Positions 37,605 through 47,500 of a DNA stretch of 64,000 nt are shown here, one piece after another. How positions within the stretch are numbered: the stretch's first letter is position 1; every line of letters begins with the position of its first letter. The notes below the pieces were generated by a model. The model made no database searches, was not told the origin of the DNA, and saw only the letters and a list, made by a program, of their open reading frames with translations. Source of the DNA: Haloflavibacter putidus (GTDB taxonomy: Bacteria; Bacteroidota; Bacteroidia; Flavobacteriales; Flavobacteriaceae); the NCBI RefSeq assembly GCF_006546625.1, contig NZ_VIAR01000004.1:62001-126000 (forward strand), given 5' to 3'. Both the position numbers and the translations under genes were made by a program.

Positions 37605-39257
37605 TTGCTCACTTCACTTTCCATAAAGAATTTTGCATTAATAGAAGATGTACAGCTTTCTCTGCAAGATAAATTTACAACAATCACGGGCGAGACCGGC
37701 GCCGGAAAATCTATTCTGTTAGGAGCTCTCTCTTTGTTATTAGGTAAACGTGCAGATTTAAACGCCATTCGAAATTCTGAAAAAAAATGCATTATAGAAG
37801 GCATTTTTACCATAGCCGATTATAAATTAGAAGGTTTTTTTGCAAAACAAGATTTAGATTACGACAAGCAAAGTATAATTAGGCGCGAAATTTTACCTTC
37901 GGGCAAATCGCGTGCTTTTATAAACGATACTCCCGTAAAGTTGCAAGTTTTAACCAGATTAGGGCAAAACTTGGTAGATATTCACAGTCAGCATGAAACT
38001 TTGTTTGTAGGCGATGCTAATTACCAATATCGCATTATAGACAGTCTGGCCAATAATCAATCACTTTTAGCTACTTATAAAGAAGCTTTACAGAATTATG
38101 AGAATCTACAACACCGTTTAAAAAAACATCAATTAGAGCAACAACAAGCTGCCGCTACATACGATTATAATTTGTATTTAATGCGTGAGTTGCAAGAAGC
38201 AGAGTTAGCAGAAGGTATGCAAGAAGAATTGGAGCAACAACAAAACGAGTTGAGTAATGTAGAAGCTCTAAAAGAAAATTTAATGGCTGCCGCACATTTG
38301 TTAGAGCAGGATGATGTGGGCGTTACGGAAGTTTTAAAAGAAGTTAACCAGCGTTTGGGCAGTATTGAAAATTTTGGAGATACGTATAAAAATTTTAAAG
38401 AGCGTTTGCAAAGCGTGTTGCTAGAATTAGAAGATCTAACGATGGAAATTGCCAACCAGCAAGAAAACGTAGAAGCAGATCCGGCAAGTTTGGAGCAAGT
38501 AAATGAAAAATTGCGAAAACTTTATGCACTACAAAAGAAACACGGAATTACTTCCGAAAAGGAGTTGTTGGATTTGCAAAAGGAGCTGGAAGAAAAAATA
38601 GATGCAAGTGAAAACTCAGATGCGGTTGTAGAAGAATTGCAAAAAGAAATTGTCCGAGCCAAACAAGAAGCTTTGGGCTTGGCAAAAGAACTTCACCAAA
38701 AAAGACAGCAGCAAACCAAAACTTTTATTCAGCAAGTAGAAAACATTTTAGCACAAGTAGGTATGCCCGATGCACGCTTAAAAATTATAATAGAATTTAC
38801 AGAAAAACTTGGTAAAAATGGCGCCGATACTATGCAATGGCAACTTGCGGCTAATAAAGGCGGTAAGTATGCAGAACTAAAAAAAGCAGCTTCTGGCGGA
38901 GAGTTGTCTAGAATAACTTTAGCAATAAAGAGTATTTTGGCCAAGTACAGCAGCTTGCCAACCTTAATTTTTGACGAGATAGACACGGGGGTTTCTGGAG
39001 ATATTGCGCAGAAAATGGGTGATATTATGCGCACTATGGGAGAGAATTTACAGGTTGTGGCAATTACACATTTGCCGCAAATTGCTGCCAAAGGTCAACA
39101 ACAATTAAAAGTTTTTAAAGAAACAAAGCAAAATACTACGGTAACCAATATTGTAAATTTAAACCAAGAAAGCCGTATTAATGAATTGGCAGAAATGTTA
39201 GGCGGAAAAGAAAAACCTGCTTCGGCAGTAGCTCACGCAAAAGCTTTGTTAAACTAA
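37605..39257 (+). CDS. recN: DNA repair protein RecN
   Basis: A 550-residue SMC-like ATPase with a TTG start (MLTSLSIKNFALIEDVQLSL). Walker A is GETGAGKS, a long coiled coil rich in Gln and Glu spans about 150-370, and the C-terminal half has SGGELSRITLAIKSIL and LIFDEIDTGVSG. It organises DNA ends in recombinational repair of double-strand breaks. A TTTACGGAA word lies 14 bases upstream at 37583-37591. Confidence 0.96.
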   Translation: MLTSLSIKNFALIEDVQLSLQDKFTTITGETGAGKSILLGALSLLLGKRADLNAIRNSEKKCIIEGIFTIADYKLEGFFAKQDLDYDKQSIIRREILPSGKSRAFINDTPVKLQVLTRLGQNLVDIHSQHETLFVGDANYQYRIIDSLANNQSLLATYKEALQNYENLQHRLKKHQLEQQQAAATYDYNLYLMRELQEAELAEGMQEELEQQQNELSNVEALKENLMAAAHLLEQDDVGVTEVLKEVNQRLGSIENFGDTYKNFKERLQSVLLELEDLTMEIANQQENVEADPASLEQVNEKLRKLYALQKKHGITSEKELLDLQKELEEKIDASENSDAVVEELQKEIVRAKQEALGLAKELHQKRQQQTKTFIQQVENILAQVGMPDARLKIIIEFTEKLGKNGADTMQWQLAANKGGKYAELKKAASGGELSRITLAIKSILAKYSSLPTLIFDEIDTGVSGDIAQKMGDIMRTMGENLQVVAITHLPQIAAKGQQQLKVFKETKQNTTVTNIVNLNQESRINELAEMLGGKEKPASAVAHAKALLN

Positions 39258-39304
39258 ACAAGTATTTACTATATTTACACCTTAAATTAATAAAAGATTT
39301 TACT

Positions 39305-40129
39305 ATGGCTTATAACCTACTAAAAGGAAAAAAAGGAATTATTTTTGGAGCTTTAGACGAGAACTCCATCGCTTGGAAAGTTGCTGAAAAAGTACACGAA
39401 GAAGGCGGTAGCTTTGTTCTAACCAATGCCCCCATAGCTTTACGAATGGGAAAGATAAAAGAATTGGCAGAGAAAACAGGAGCAGAATTAATACCGGCAG
39501 ATGCTACCAAAATAGAAGACTTAGAAAATTTGGTAGAAAAAGCCACAGAAGTTTTAGGCGGTAAATTAGATTTCGTATTGCATTCTATTGGCATGTCTGT
39601 AAACGTTAGAAAAGGAAACCATTATACAGACATGAATTACGATTTTACCACCAAAGGCTGGGATATTTCGGCAGTATCTTTCCATAAAACGATGCAAACG
39701 CTCTATAAAAAAGATGCAATGAACGAGTGGGGAAGCATAGTAGCACTTACTTATATGGCAGCGCAACGCGTATTTCCAGATTATAACGATATGGCAGATA
39801 ATAAAGCTTATTTAGAGTCTATAGCCAGAAGTTTCGGGTATTTCTTTGGTAGTGAAAAGAAAGTACGTGTAAACACCATTTCTCAATCGCCAACTCCTAC
39901 AACTGCTGGGCAGGGTGTAAAAGGTTTTGATGGCTTTATCGCTTACGCAGATAAAATGTCTCCTTTGGGGAATGCTACCGCAGATGAATGTGCTGACTAT
40001 ACCTTAACCTTATTTTCAGATTTAACCAAAAAAGTTACGTTGCAAAATTTATATAATGATGGCGGATTTTCCAATATGGGAGTAAGTCAACAAGTTATGG
40101 ATACTTTTATGAAAGAAGAAGATTCATAG
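39305..40129 (+). CDS. fabI: Enoyl-ACP reductase FabI
   Basis: A 274-residue protein. GIIFGALDENSIAWKVAE is the FabI variant of the dinucleotide loop, and Tyr150, Tyr160 and Lys167 fit the FabI catalytic pattern (Y-x6-K). It reduces enoyl-ACP with NADH in the last step of each fatty acid elongation cycle. It appears monocistronic with a clear terminator. It is a classical single-copy housekeeping gene. Confidence 0.96.
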   Translation: MAYNLLKGKKGIIFGALDENSIAWKVAEKVHEEGGSFVLTNAPIALRMGKIKELAEKTGAELIPADATKIEDLENLVEKATEVLGGKLDFVLHSIGMSVNVRKGNHYTDMNYDFTTKGWDISAVSFHKTMQTLYKKDAMNEWGSIVALTYMAAQRVFPDYNDMADNKAYLESIARSFGYFFGSEKKVRVNTISQSPTPTTAGQGVKGFDGFIAYADKMSPLGNATADECADYTLTLFSDLTKKVTLQNLYNDGGFSNMGVSQQVMDTFMKEEDS

Positions 40130-40157
40130 TAGGTATATTTTATAAATTATTTAATAG

Positions 40158-40180
40158 AAACCGCCTTAGGGCGGTTTTTT
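40158..40180 (+). terminator. Intrinsic terminator after fabI
   Basis: AAACCGCC (40158-40165) pairs with GGCGGTTT (40170-40177) across a TTAG loop and runs into six T residues, 28 bases past the fabI stop. Confidence 0.9.
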
Positions 40181-40264
40181 GGTTATAATAGTTCTTATTT
40201 TTAACGCTTATTTGGTTTATATTTCTTATTTTTAGCATTCGTTTAACTAAAATTTTAACTATTT

Positions 40265-43200
40265 ATGAAAAGAATTACTATGCTTCTAATGGCGTTTATG
40301 TTCTGGACCTTTGGTCACGCACAGGATGCTATTATAACAGGCTATGTAGATTCCCCCTGTTCGGGTGCCGATGGTAGAACCGTCGAAATCTATGTCAACG
40401 GTACCGTTGATTTTACAGGTTGGAATCTAGTACGACAATCAAATGGTGGCGGATTTACCACCAATTTAGATCTTTCTTCCTTAGGAAGTTTAACAGATGA
40501 GTTTGCTTACCTCACTAACGATGAAGCAACATTGGATGCAGAATTTTCAATCAACTCTACCAATGATAACGTCATAGAAAATGGCGGAATCTCTAGTAAT
40601 GGTGACGATGCTTTCCAACTTGTAGATGCTTCAGACGTTGTGATAGACCGTTTTGGAGAAGACGGTGTAGATGGTTCCGGTACAGACTGGGAACACACAG
40701 ACACTTATTATTATCGTAACGATGGTGCAACTGCTAATGCGGGTGTTTTTGATGCGATTAATTGGACAATCGGTGCATTGGATGCTTTAGACGGTCAAGG
40801 TACTTGTAATGGCGAAGCAGCTTTAAGCACAATTGTTCCTCTTGGCAGTTATACGCCAAATCTATCTTCGTCGGGAGAAACTTGTGCAAACCCTATTGCT
40901 ATTACTGGTTTGCCTTATACCACTTCAGACGATACAGCCAATTATGGTAACAATTATGATAATGGCGACAGTCCCTGTACGGCTTATTATTTAAATGGAG
41001 ATGATGTAATCTATGCATATACCCCTGCAGCAGACATAATAGTTAATTTCTCTTTAACAAATCTTGGCTCTAGTTGGTCTGCAATACATGTATTAGATGC
41101 TTGTTTAGATAGCTCTCCCAATTGTGTAGCTTTTGAAGGGAATTCGAATTCGAACGATCGTTTTTTAGAAGGGGTGATGCTAACTGGAGGAACCACCTAT
41201 TTTATTGTGATTTCAACTTGGGCTGCGCCGCAATCGACAACATACGATTTAAATATCGAAGAGGTAACTTGTCCTAAAATTACAGATGTTGTGGTAAATA
41301 ATGTAACCTCATCTTCTGCCGATATTTCTTGGACGGAAAATGGTTCTGCCACAGAGTGGGAAATTCTTTACGGAGAAGAAGGATTTGATCCGACTACCGA
41401 GGGTACGAGCGTTACGGATAATGATGGTACTTTAGGGGAAACTTTAAGCGGGTTAAATGTTGATACAACTTATGATGTTTATGTGCGTGCAAATTGTGGT
41501 TCGGGAGATTTAAGTGACTGGACTGGTCCAGTAGAGTTCCAAACAGATTGTGCTGTATATGTACCAGATTATTCAGAAGATTTTGCTAACTTTTTACCAG
41601 ATTGCTGGAGAGAAGCAGGTAGTGGTTTACCGGCAGACGGGCCGTCAGATTTGGGAACCGGGGCCTGGTTCTCTGATGAGTTTCTAAATACTGGCTCAAA
41701 CAATGCTGCTACAATAAACTTATACACAACAGGCAGAGAAGAGTGGTTAATCTCTCCATCCTTTGATTTATCTGCTGATTCGTATGAATTAGTGTACAAA
41801 ACTGCCGTTACGAATTACTCAAGTTCAGCTCCTTCCGATATGGGATCAGACGATGAAGTACAATTGCTTATATCAGAAGATAATGGGGTAACTTGGTCTA
41901 ATTTAATGACTTATGATGCTTCTAATACTCCTTCGGCTACTGGCCAAGAAGAAATAGTAGATTTAAGTGCATATTCTGGTACTGTAAAACTTGCATTTTG
42001 GGCAACAGATGGTACAGTTGACGATACAGAAGACTACGATTTTTTTGTAGATGATTTTAAAGTAAGGGTTCCGCCATCTTGTTTAGCACCATCAGATATT
42101 GTAATAGATAATATAACCGCAGATTCTGCTAATATTTCTTGGACAGCTAACGGTTCCGAAACCGAATGGGAAATCCTTTACGGGGAAACTGGCTTTGATC
42201 CGGTAACAGAAGGTACTAGTGTAACAGATGACGATGGCACTTTAGGAGAGACTTTAAGCGGATTGATGGAGGCTACAGAATACGATGTTTATGTACGTGC
42301 AGTATGCGCACCTGGAAACGAAAGTGAATGGGTAGGTCCGATAACTTTTGAGACAGAGTGTGCTATTTTTACCGCACCTTTCACAGAAGATTTTGAAACC
42401 TCTATGGATGCAACACCAGATTGCTGGAGTAATACGAGTTCTACCTCTAAAATTTGGGAGTTTGATACAGAACCCACTTTTGGTAACGATTATGCAGATC
42501 ATACAACCGGGAGCGGTTATTTAGCTTTCGTAGATGCATCAACCACTACTACCACGCCAGACGCTACTTTGGCAACGCCTTTTATAGACGTTTCTGCTTT
42601 AACAACACCATATCTAGAATTTTATGTTTATCATTTTGCAAATGATGGCGATTCTAATAAAATAACCTTAGAAGTTTGGGATGGCGCAGCTTGGAATGAA
42701 GTGTATATGGATGATAATGGCGATGTAGATGCTTGGGAAAAAGTTGGTATATCACTAGAAGGCTTAACCATCACAGGGCCTATTCAAGTTAGGTTTATTG
42801 TAGATACCGTAATTGGTGATAATTATGAAAATGATATCGCTATAGATGATGTAAGCGTTAAGGAGGCACCTTCTTGTTTTAGTCCATCAAGTTTGGCCGT
42901 AAGTAATATAACAGATACTTCAGCAGACCTTATGTGGACAGAAAATGGTTCTGCAACAGAATGGGAAATCCTTTATGGAGAAGCTGGTTTTGATCCTGCC
43001 ACAGAAGGAACCAGCGTTATGGATGATGACGGCACTTTAGGTATAACTTTAAATGGGTTGTCAAGCGCTACAGAATACGACGTATACGTTCGTGCAATTT
43101 GTGCGCCTGGTGATGAAAGTGAGGGGACAGGTCCAATTGCTTTTGAAACCGAATGTGCAGTATACGTGCCAGATTACTTAGAAGATTTCACTACATTCTT

Positions 43201-46200
43201 ACCAGATTGTTGGGAAGAAGCAGGTAGTGGTATACCAACAGATGGCCCATCAGATTTTGGAACCGGGGCATGGTTTTCTGAAGAGTTTTTAAATACTGGC
43301 TCAAACGATGCTGCTGCAATTAATTTGTATACAACAGGAAGAGAAGAATGGTTAATTTCACCATCTTTCGATTTATCTGGAGGTACATATGAATTGGCTT
43401 ATACAACCGCTGTTACTAATTATTCAAGTTCAGCCCCTTCCGATATGGGATCAGACGATGAGGTTCAACTGCTTATATCAGAAGACGATGGAGCAACTTG
43501 GTCTAACTTATTGACTTATGATGCTTCTAACACTCCTTCCGCTACCGGTCAAGAAGAAATAGTAGATTTAAGTGCCTATTCTGGTACTGTAAAATTTGCT
43601 TTCTGGGCTACCGATGGAACAGTTAACGATTCAGAAGATTATGATTTCTTTGTAGATGATTTTAAAGTAAGGGTTCCGCCAACTTGTGCAGCACCATCAG
43701 AAATTGTATTTGATGCTATTACTGCAACTACTGTAGATATAAGTTGGACAGAAAATGGTTCTGCAACAGAATGGGAAATTCTTTATGGAGAAGCTGGTTT
43801 TGATCCTGCCACAGAAGGAACCAACGTTATGGATGATGACGGCACTTTAGGTATAACTTTGAATGGGTTGTCAAGCGCTACAGAATACGACGTATACGTT
43901 CGTGCAATTTGTGCGCCTGGTGATGAAAGTGAGTGGACAGGTCCAATCGCTTTTGAAACCGAATGTGCAGTATACGTGCCAGATTACTTAGAAGATTTCA
44001 CTACATTCTTACCAGATTGTTGGGAAGAAGCAGGTAGTGGTATTCCAACAGATGGTCCATCAGATTTTGGAACCGGAGCTTGGTTCTCTGATGAATTTTT
44101 GAATACAGGTTCTAATGATGCAGCAACAATTAATTTGTTTACTACAGGAAGAGAAGAATGGTTAATTTCACCATCTTTCGATTTATCTGGAGGTACATAT
44201 GAATTGGCTTATACAACCGCTGTTACTAATTATTCAAGTTCAGCCCCTTCCGATATGGGATCAGACGATGAGGTTCAATTGCTTATATCAGAAGATGATG
44301 GAGCAACTTGGTCTAACTTATTGACTTATGATGCTTCTAACACTCCTTCGGCCACCGGTCAAGAAGAAATAGTAGATTTAAGTGCCTATTCTGGTACTGT
44401 AAAATTTGCTTTCTGGGCTACCGATGGAACAGTTAACGATTCAGAAGATTATGATTTCTTCGTAGATGACTTTAAAGTAAGGGTTCCGCCAACTTGTGCA
44501 GCACCATCAGATATTGTATTTGATGCTATTACTACAACTACTGTAGATATAAGTTGGACAGAAAATGGTTCTGCAACAGAATGGGAAATTCTTTATGGAG
44601 AAGCTGGTTTTGATCCTATCACAGAAGGAACCAGTGTGTCTGACGATGATGGTACTTTAGGAGAAACTTTAACAGGTTTAAGTCCTAGCACACTTTACGA
44701 TATATATATACGTTCTGTTTGTGCTCCAGGCGATGAGAGCGAATGGATAGGACCGGAAAGTTTTGCAACAGAGTGTGAGGTTATAAACACCGCTTATACG
44801 CAAGATTTTGAGAGTTCTACCAATTTACCAACTTGTTGGTCAATAATCAATCTAGGAGATACTAATGGATGGGAAAATTCTTCCGATATAACCGGAGACG
44901 CTCATAGTGGAACTAATGCAGCTTCTATTTCTTTTGGCTCTGTGGCACACGATGACTATTTAATTACACCACAGATAGAAATAGTTTCTGGAGTTAACGA
45001 TTTATTCTCTTTTTGGATTAAATCTAGAAGTTCTTCTTATTTAGAACCTTATGAAGTTTTATTATCAACTACAGATACTCAAGCCGCTTCCTTTGACGTG
45101 GTTTTACAAGCAGAAGAAGAAGCTGCGGACGTTTGGACTAAGAAAGAGTTTGATCTTTCTAGCTATGCTGGTCAAACAATTTATATCGCTATCCGCGCAA
45201 CAGGAACAAATGAATTTGAGTTATATGCAGACGACTTTGTTTTTGAAGCTTTTGTTGAACCTTGCGCTGCTCCAACAGATATTGTAGTAAGTACTATTAC
45301 AGATACTTCTGCAGATATTTCTTGGACAGAAAACGGTTCTGCAACAGAATGGGAGATTCTTTACGGAGAAGCAGGATTTGATCCGCTTACCGAAGGAATT
45401 TCGATTTCAGATACTGATGCGTTAGGAGAAAGCCTTACAGGTTTGACACCAGATACCAATTATGACGTTTATGTACGTGCAATTTGTGCAGCAGACGACG
45501 AAAGTGATTGGGCTGGACCAGAAACCTTTACAACTACTGTAGCCAGTGGTGGAACTACCGAGGATTGTGGTCAAACACAAGTAAGCAATGGTTTTGAAGA
45601 TGGGTCGTTTATGGAAGAAGCCGGTACCCAAATGGTAGCTAACGACTTTATTGTTAGCGCTAATACCACTATATTTAGCGTAGATAATATAACTGTTAAT
45701 ATATTATCGCAAGGTGGTATAGATACGATGGATATTATTTTCTATGAAGATAATGATGGAGTTCCAGGAACTGAAATTCAAACCATTGAAGATGTTGTGC
45801 CAAATTCTCAAGCAATAATAGGAACTGCTTTTGGCTATGATGTACACGAAGTAGTACTAGATTTCTCAACTCCTATTGATTTTGCTGGAGACGGTAATGC
45901 TAGCGGTACTACTTATTGGGTAGAACTTAGTGGTGTTCCTACTAGTGCAGGTACACAATTGGCATGGGAAACTACAACCGTAGACGCTATTGGTAATAAT
46001 ATGGTTTTTAATAATGAAAATACCACAAGCTGGGTAGAAAGCGCGGATGCTGATGGTGTGTTTAGTATTACTGGAGAATGTACTTTGGCAGATGTAGATT
46101 GTTTTGCGCCAGAAAACTTAGCTGTAACAAATCTTACAGAAAATAGTGCAGATGTAGAATGGACAACTATTGGGGATGAAACCCAATGGACAGTTGAGTA

Positions 46201-47377
46201 CGGTCCTGTAGGATTTTCACTAGGTTCTGGGACTACAGAAGTAGCAACTGGAACACCTGGAATAACCATAACAGGATTGGATAGTTTGACAGAGTATGAT
46301 TTCTATGTAACGGCAAATTGTTCCAGCGCAGATAGTGCTACCGCTGGGCCGGTAAGTGCTACTACAGCAGATATATATTGTGAAGTAGAATTCCCTAATG
46401 TAGAACCAATTACTTACGTAGAATTATCAGATATCTCTAATACTTCATCGGAAGCTACAGATAGCCCTGCTCACGAATACTTTTTAGATATGGTAGGAAA
46501 TGTAGAACAAGGAGAAACCTATACTGTTACAATAGAAGCTTACACCGGTGGTGATTATGTTAACACCATTACCTTGTTTGCAGATTGGAACCAAAATGGA
46601 AGTATGGACGATGATGGAGAACGCTACGACCTAGGTACTATTGAAAACTCTAGTGGTGTAGATGGTGTCCAATTAGTTGCAGATATTACTGTTCCTGCTG
46701 GAGCTACTTTAGGTAATACAAGAATGCGCGTAATTAAACGTTATTCATTTGATGGCAGTTTCCCAAATGATAGTTGTGATGCCGGTTCCACTTTTGGTCA
46801 GGCAGAAGACTATACATTAAATGTACTACAATCTACCGTAACTTGTCCAGCACCAACAGATGTTGCAATAAGTAATATCGGTGATTTTACTGCTGATATA
46901 ACTTGGACAGAGAATGGTACCGCCGTAGAGTGGGAAATTCTTTACGGAGAAGCAGGATTTGATCCGCTTACAGAGGGAACTTCTGTTATAGACGCAGATG
47001 GAGATCCAGCCTATTCACTTAGCGGTCTTACAGCAAATACAGATTACGAAGTTTATGTTCGTGCTATTTGTGATGTAAATGACGAAAGTGATTGGGCCGG
47101 ACCAGAACCATTTACTACCACTAATTTAAGTGTAGATTCAGTAAACTTTGAAGGATTCTCTTATTACCCTAATCCGGTAAAGAACCAATTGTTTATTGAA
47201 GCTACCAACACAATTACACAAGTAGAAGTTTATAACCTACTTGGCCAGGTAGTTATGAGTAAGAAAGTTAACCAATTAGATACACAATTTGATGTTGCTA
47301 ATTTAGCGTCAGGTACCTATTTAATGCAGGTTAGAATAAATAATTCGGTAAAAACTTTTAAATTAATTAAAGAATAA
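40265..47377 (+). CDS. Giant T9SS-exported fibronectin-III adhesin-like protein
   Basis: A 2370-residue protein with signal peptide (MKRITMLLMAFMFWTFGHAQ), a lamin-tail-like domain (about 20-200), a PPC-like jelly roll (200-335), then alternating FN3 domains (eight; core WTENGSATEWEILYGE and YDVYVRA) and MAM/cleaved-adhesin-like domains (VPDYSEDFANFLPDCW), a GEVED-type domain near 2040-2190, and a type A T9SS sorting domain from about 2290 (YYPNPVKNQLFIEA to FKLIKE). No catalytic motif is seen, so it is probably a surface adhesin or matrix protein. Residues of about 890-1430 are a near-identical tandem duplication. It is highly acidic and cysteine-poor outside conserved pairs. Downstream lie two related genes. 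Confidence 0.85.
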   Translation: MKRITMLLMAFMFWTFGHAQDAIITGYVDSPCSGADGRTVEIYVNGTVDFTGWNLVRQSNGGGFTTNLDLSSLGSLTDEFAYLTNDEATLDAEFSINSTNDNVIENGGISSNGDDAFQLVDASDVVIDRFGEDGVDGSGTDWEHTDTYYYRNDGATANAGVFDAINWTIGALDALDGQGTCNGEAALSTIVPLGSYTPNLSSSGETCANPIAITGLPYTTSDDTANYGNNYDNGDSPCTAYYLNGDDVIYAYTPAADIIVNFSLTNLGSSWSAIHVLDACLDSSPNCVAFEGNSNSNDRFLEGVMLTGGTTYFIVISTWAAPQSTTYDLNIEEVTCPKITDVVVNNVTSSSADISWTENGSATEWEILYGEEGFDPTTEGTSVTDNDGTLGETLSGLNVDTTYDVYVRANCGSGDLSDWTGPVEFQTDCAVYVPDYSEDFANFLPDCWREAGSGLPADGPSDLGTGAWFSDEFLNTGSNNAATINLYTTGREEWLISPSFDLSADSYELVYKTAVTNYSSSAPSDMGSDDEVQLLISEDNGVTWSNLMTYDASNTPSATGQEEIVDLSAYSGTVKLAFWATDGTVDDTEDYDFFVDDFKVRVPPSCLAPSDIVIDNITADSANISWTANGSETEWEILYGETGFDPVTEGTSVTDDDGTLGETLSGLMEATEYDVYVRAVCAPGNESEWVGPITFETECAIFTAPFTEDFETSMDATPDCWSNTSSTSKIWEFDTEPTFGNDYADHTTGSGYLAFVDASTTTTTPDATLATPFIDVSALTTPYLEFYVYHFANDGDSNKITLEVWDGAAWNEVYMDDNGDVDAWEKVGISLEGLTITGPIQVRFIVDTVIGDNYENDIAIDDVSVKEAPSCFSPSSLAVSNITDTSADLMWTENGSATEWEILYGEAGFDPATEGTSVMDDDGTLGITLNGLSSATEYDVYVRAICAPGDESEGTGPIAFETECAVYVPDYLEDFTTFLPDCWEEAGSGIPTDGPSDFGTGAWFSEEFLNTGSNDAAAINLYTTGREEWLISPSFDLSGGTYELAYTTAVTNYSSSAPSDMGSDDEVQLLISEDDGATWSNLLTYDASNTPSATGQEEIVDLSAYSGTVKFAFWATDGTVNDSEDYDFFVDDFKVRVPPTCAAPSEIVFDAITATTVDISWTENGSATEWEILYGEAGFDPATEGTNVMDDDGTLGITLNGLSSATEYDVYVRAICAPGDESEWTGPIAFETECAVYVPDYLEDFTTFLPDCWEEAGSGIPTDGPSDFGTGAWFSDEFLNTGSNDAATINLFTTGREEWLISPSFDLSGGTYELAYTTAVTNYSSSAPSDMGSDDEVQLLISEDDGATWSNLLTYDASNTPSATGQEEIVDLSAYSGTVKFAFWATDGTVNDSEDYDFFVDDFKVRVPPTCAAPSDIVFDAITTTTVDISWTENGSATEWEILYGEAGFDPITEGTSVSDDDGTLGETLTGLSPSTLYDIYIRSVCAPGDESEWIGPESFATECEVINTAYTQDFESSTNLPTCWSIINLGDTNGWENSSDITGDAHSGTNAASISFGSVAHDDYLITPQIEIVSGVNDLFSFWIKSRSSSYLEPYEVLLSTTDTQAASFDVVLQAEEEAADVWTKKEFDLSSYAGQTIYIAIRATGTNEFELYADDFVFEAFVEPCAAPTDIVVSTITDTSADISWTENGSATEWEILYGEAGFDPLTEGISISDTDALGESLTGLTPDTNYDVYVRAICAADDESDWAGPETFTTTVASGGTTEDCGQTQVSNGFEDGSFMEEAGTQMVANDFIVSANTTIFSVDNITVNILSQGGIDTMDIIFYEDNDGVPGTEIQTIEDVVPNSQAIIGTAFGYDVHEVVLDFSTPIDFAGDGNASGTTYWVELSGVPTSAGTQLAWETTTVDAIGNNMVFNNENTTSWVESADADGVFSITGECTLADVDCFAPENLAVTNLTENSADVEWTTIGDETQWTVEYGPVGFSLGSGTTEVATGTPGITITGLDSLTEYDFYVTANCSSADSATAGPVSATTADIYCEVEFPNVEPITYVELSDISNTSSEATDSPAHEYFLDMVGNVEQGETYTVTIEAYTGGDYVNTITLFADWNQNGSMDDDGERYDLGTIENSSGVDGVQLVADITVPAGATLGNTRMRVIKRYSFDGSFPNDSCDAGSTFGQAEDYTLNVLQSTVTCPAPTDVAISNIGDFTADITWTENGTAVEWEILYGEAGFDPLTEGTSVIDADGDPAYSLSGLTANTDYEVYVRAICDVNDESDWAGPEPFTTTNLSVDSVNFEGFSYYPNPVKNQLFIEATNTITQVEVYNLLGQVVMSKKVNQLDTQFDVANLASGTYLMQVRINNSVKTFKLIKE
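42935..44634 (+). repeat. 810-bp tandem duplication inside the giant adhesin gene
   Basis: The unit 42935-43744 (FN3 plus MAM-like domain) is repeated nearly identically at 43745-44554 with an offset of exactly 810 bases (270 codons), and a partial third copy of about 80 bases follows from 44555. The reading frame is preserved. Differences are mostly synonymous, with one Trp-to-Gly change at 43124-43126. The high identity implies a recent event or gene conversion. Confidence 0.85.
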
Positions 47378-47403
47378 TAGCCGTATTATTTTTATAAATA
47401 ATT

Positions 47404-47433
47404 GGGGGAGCTGTTAAAGCTTCCCCTTTTTTT
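47404..47433 (+). terminator. Intrinsic terminator of the giant adhesin gene
   Basis: GGGGGAGCT (47404-47412) pairs with AGCTTCCCC (47418-47426) through one G-T wobble and is followed by seven T residues. Confidence 0.85.
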
Positions 47434-47500
47434 ATGAAATATTTAGTATGTTTAGTGTTAATAATTATTAACTTTAGCAATTAATCGAAAACTTTTAATT

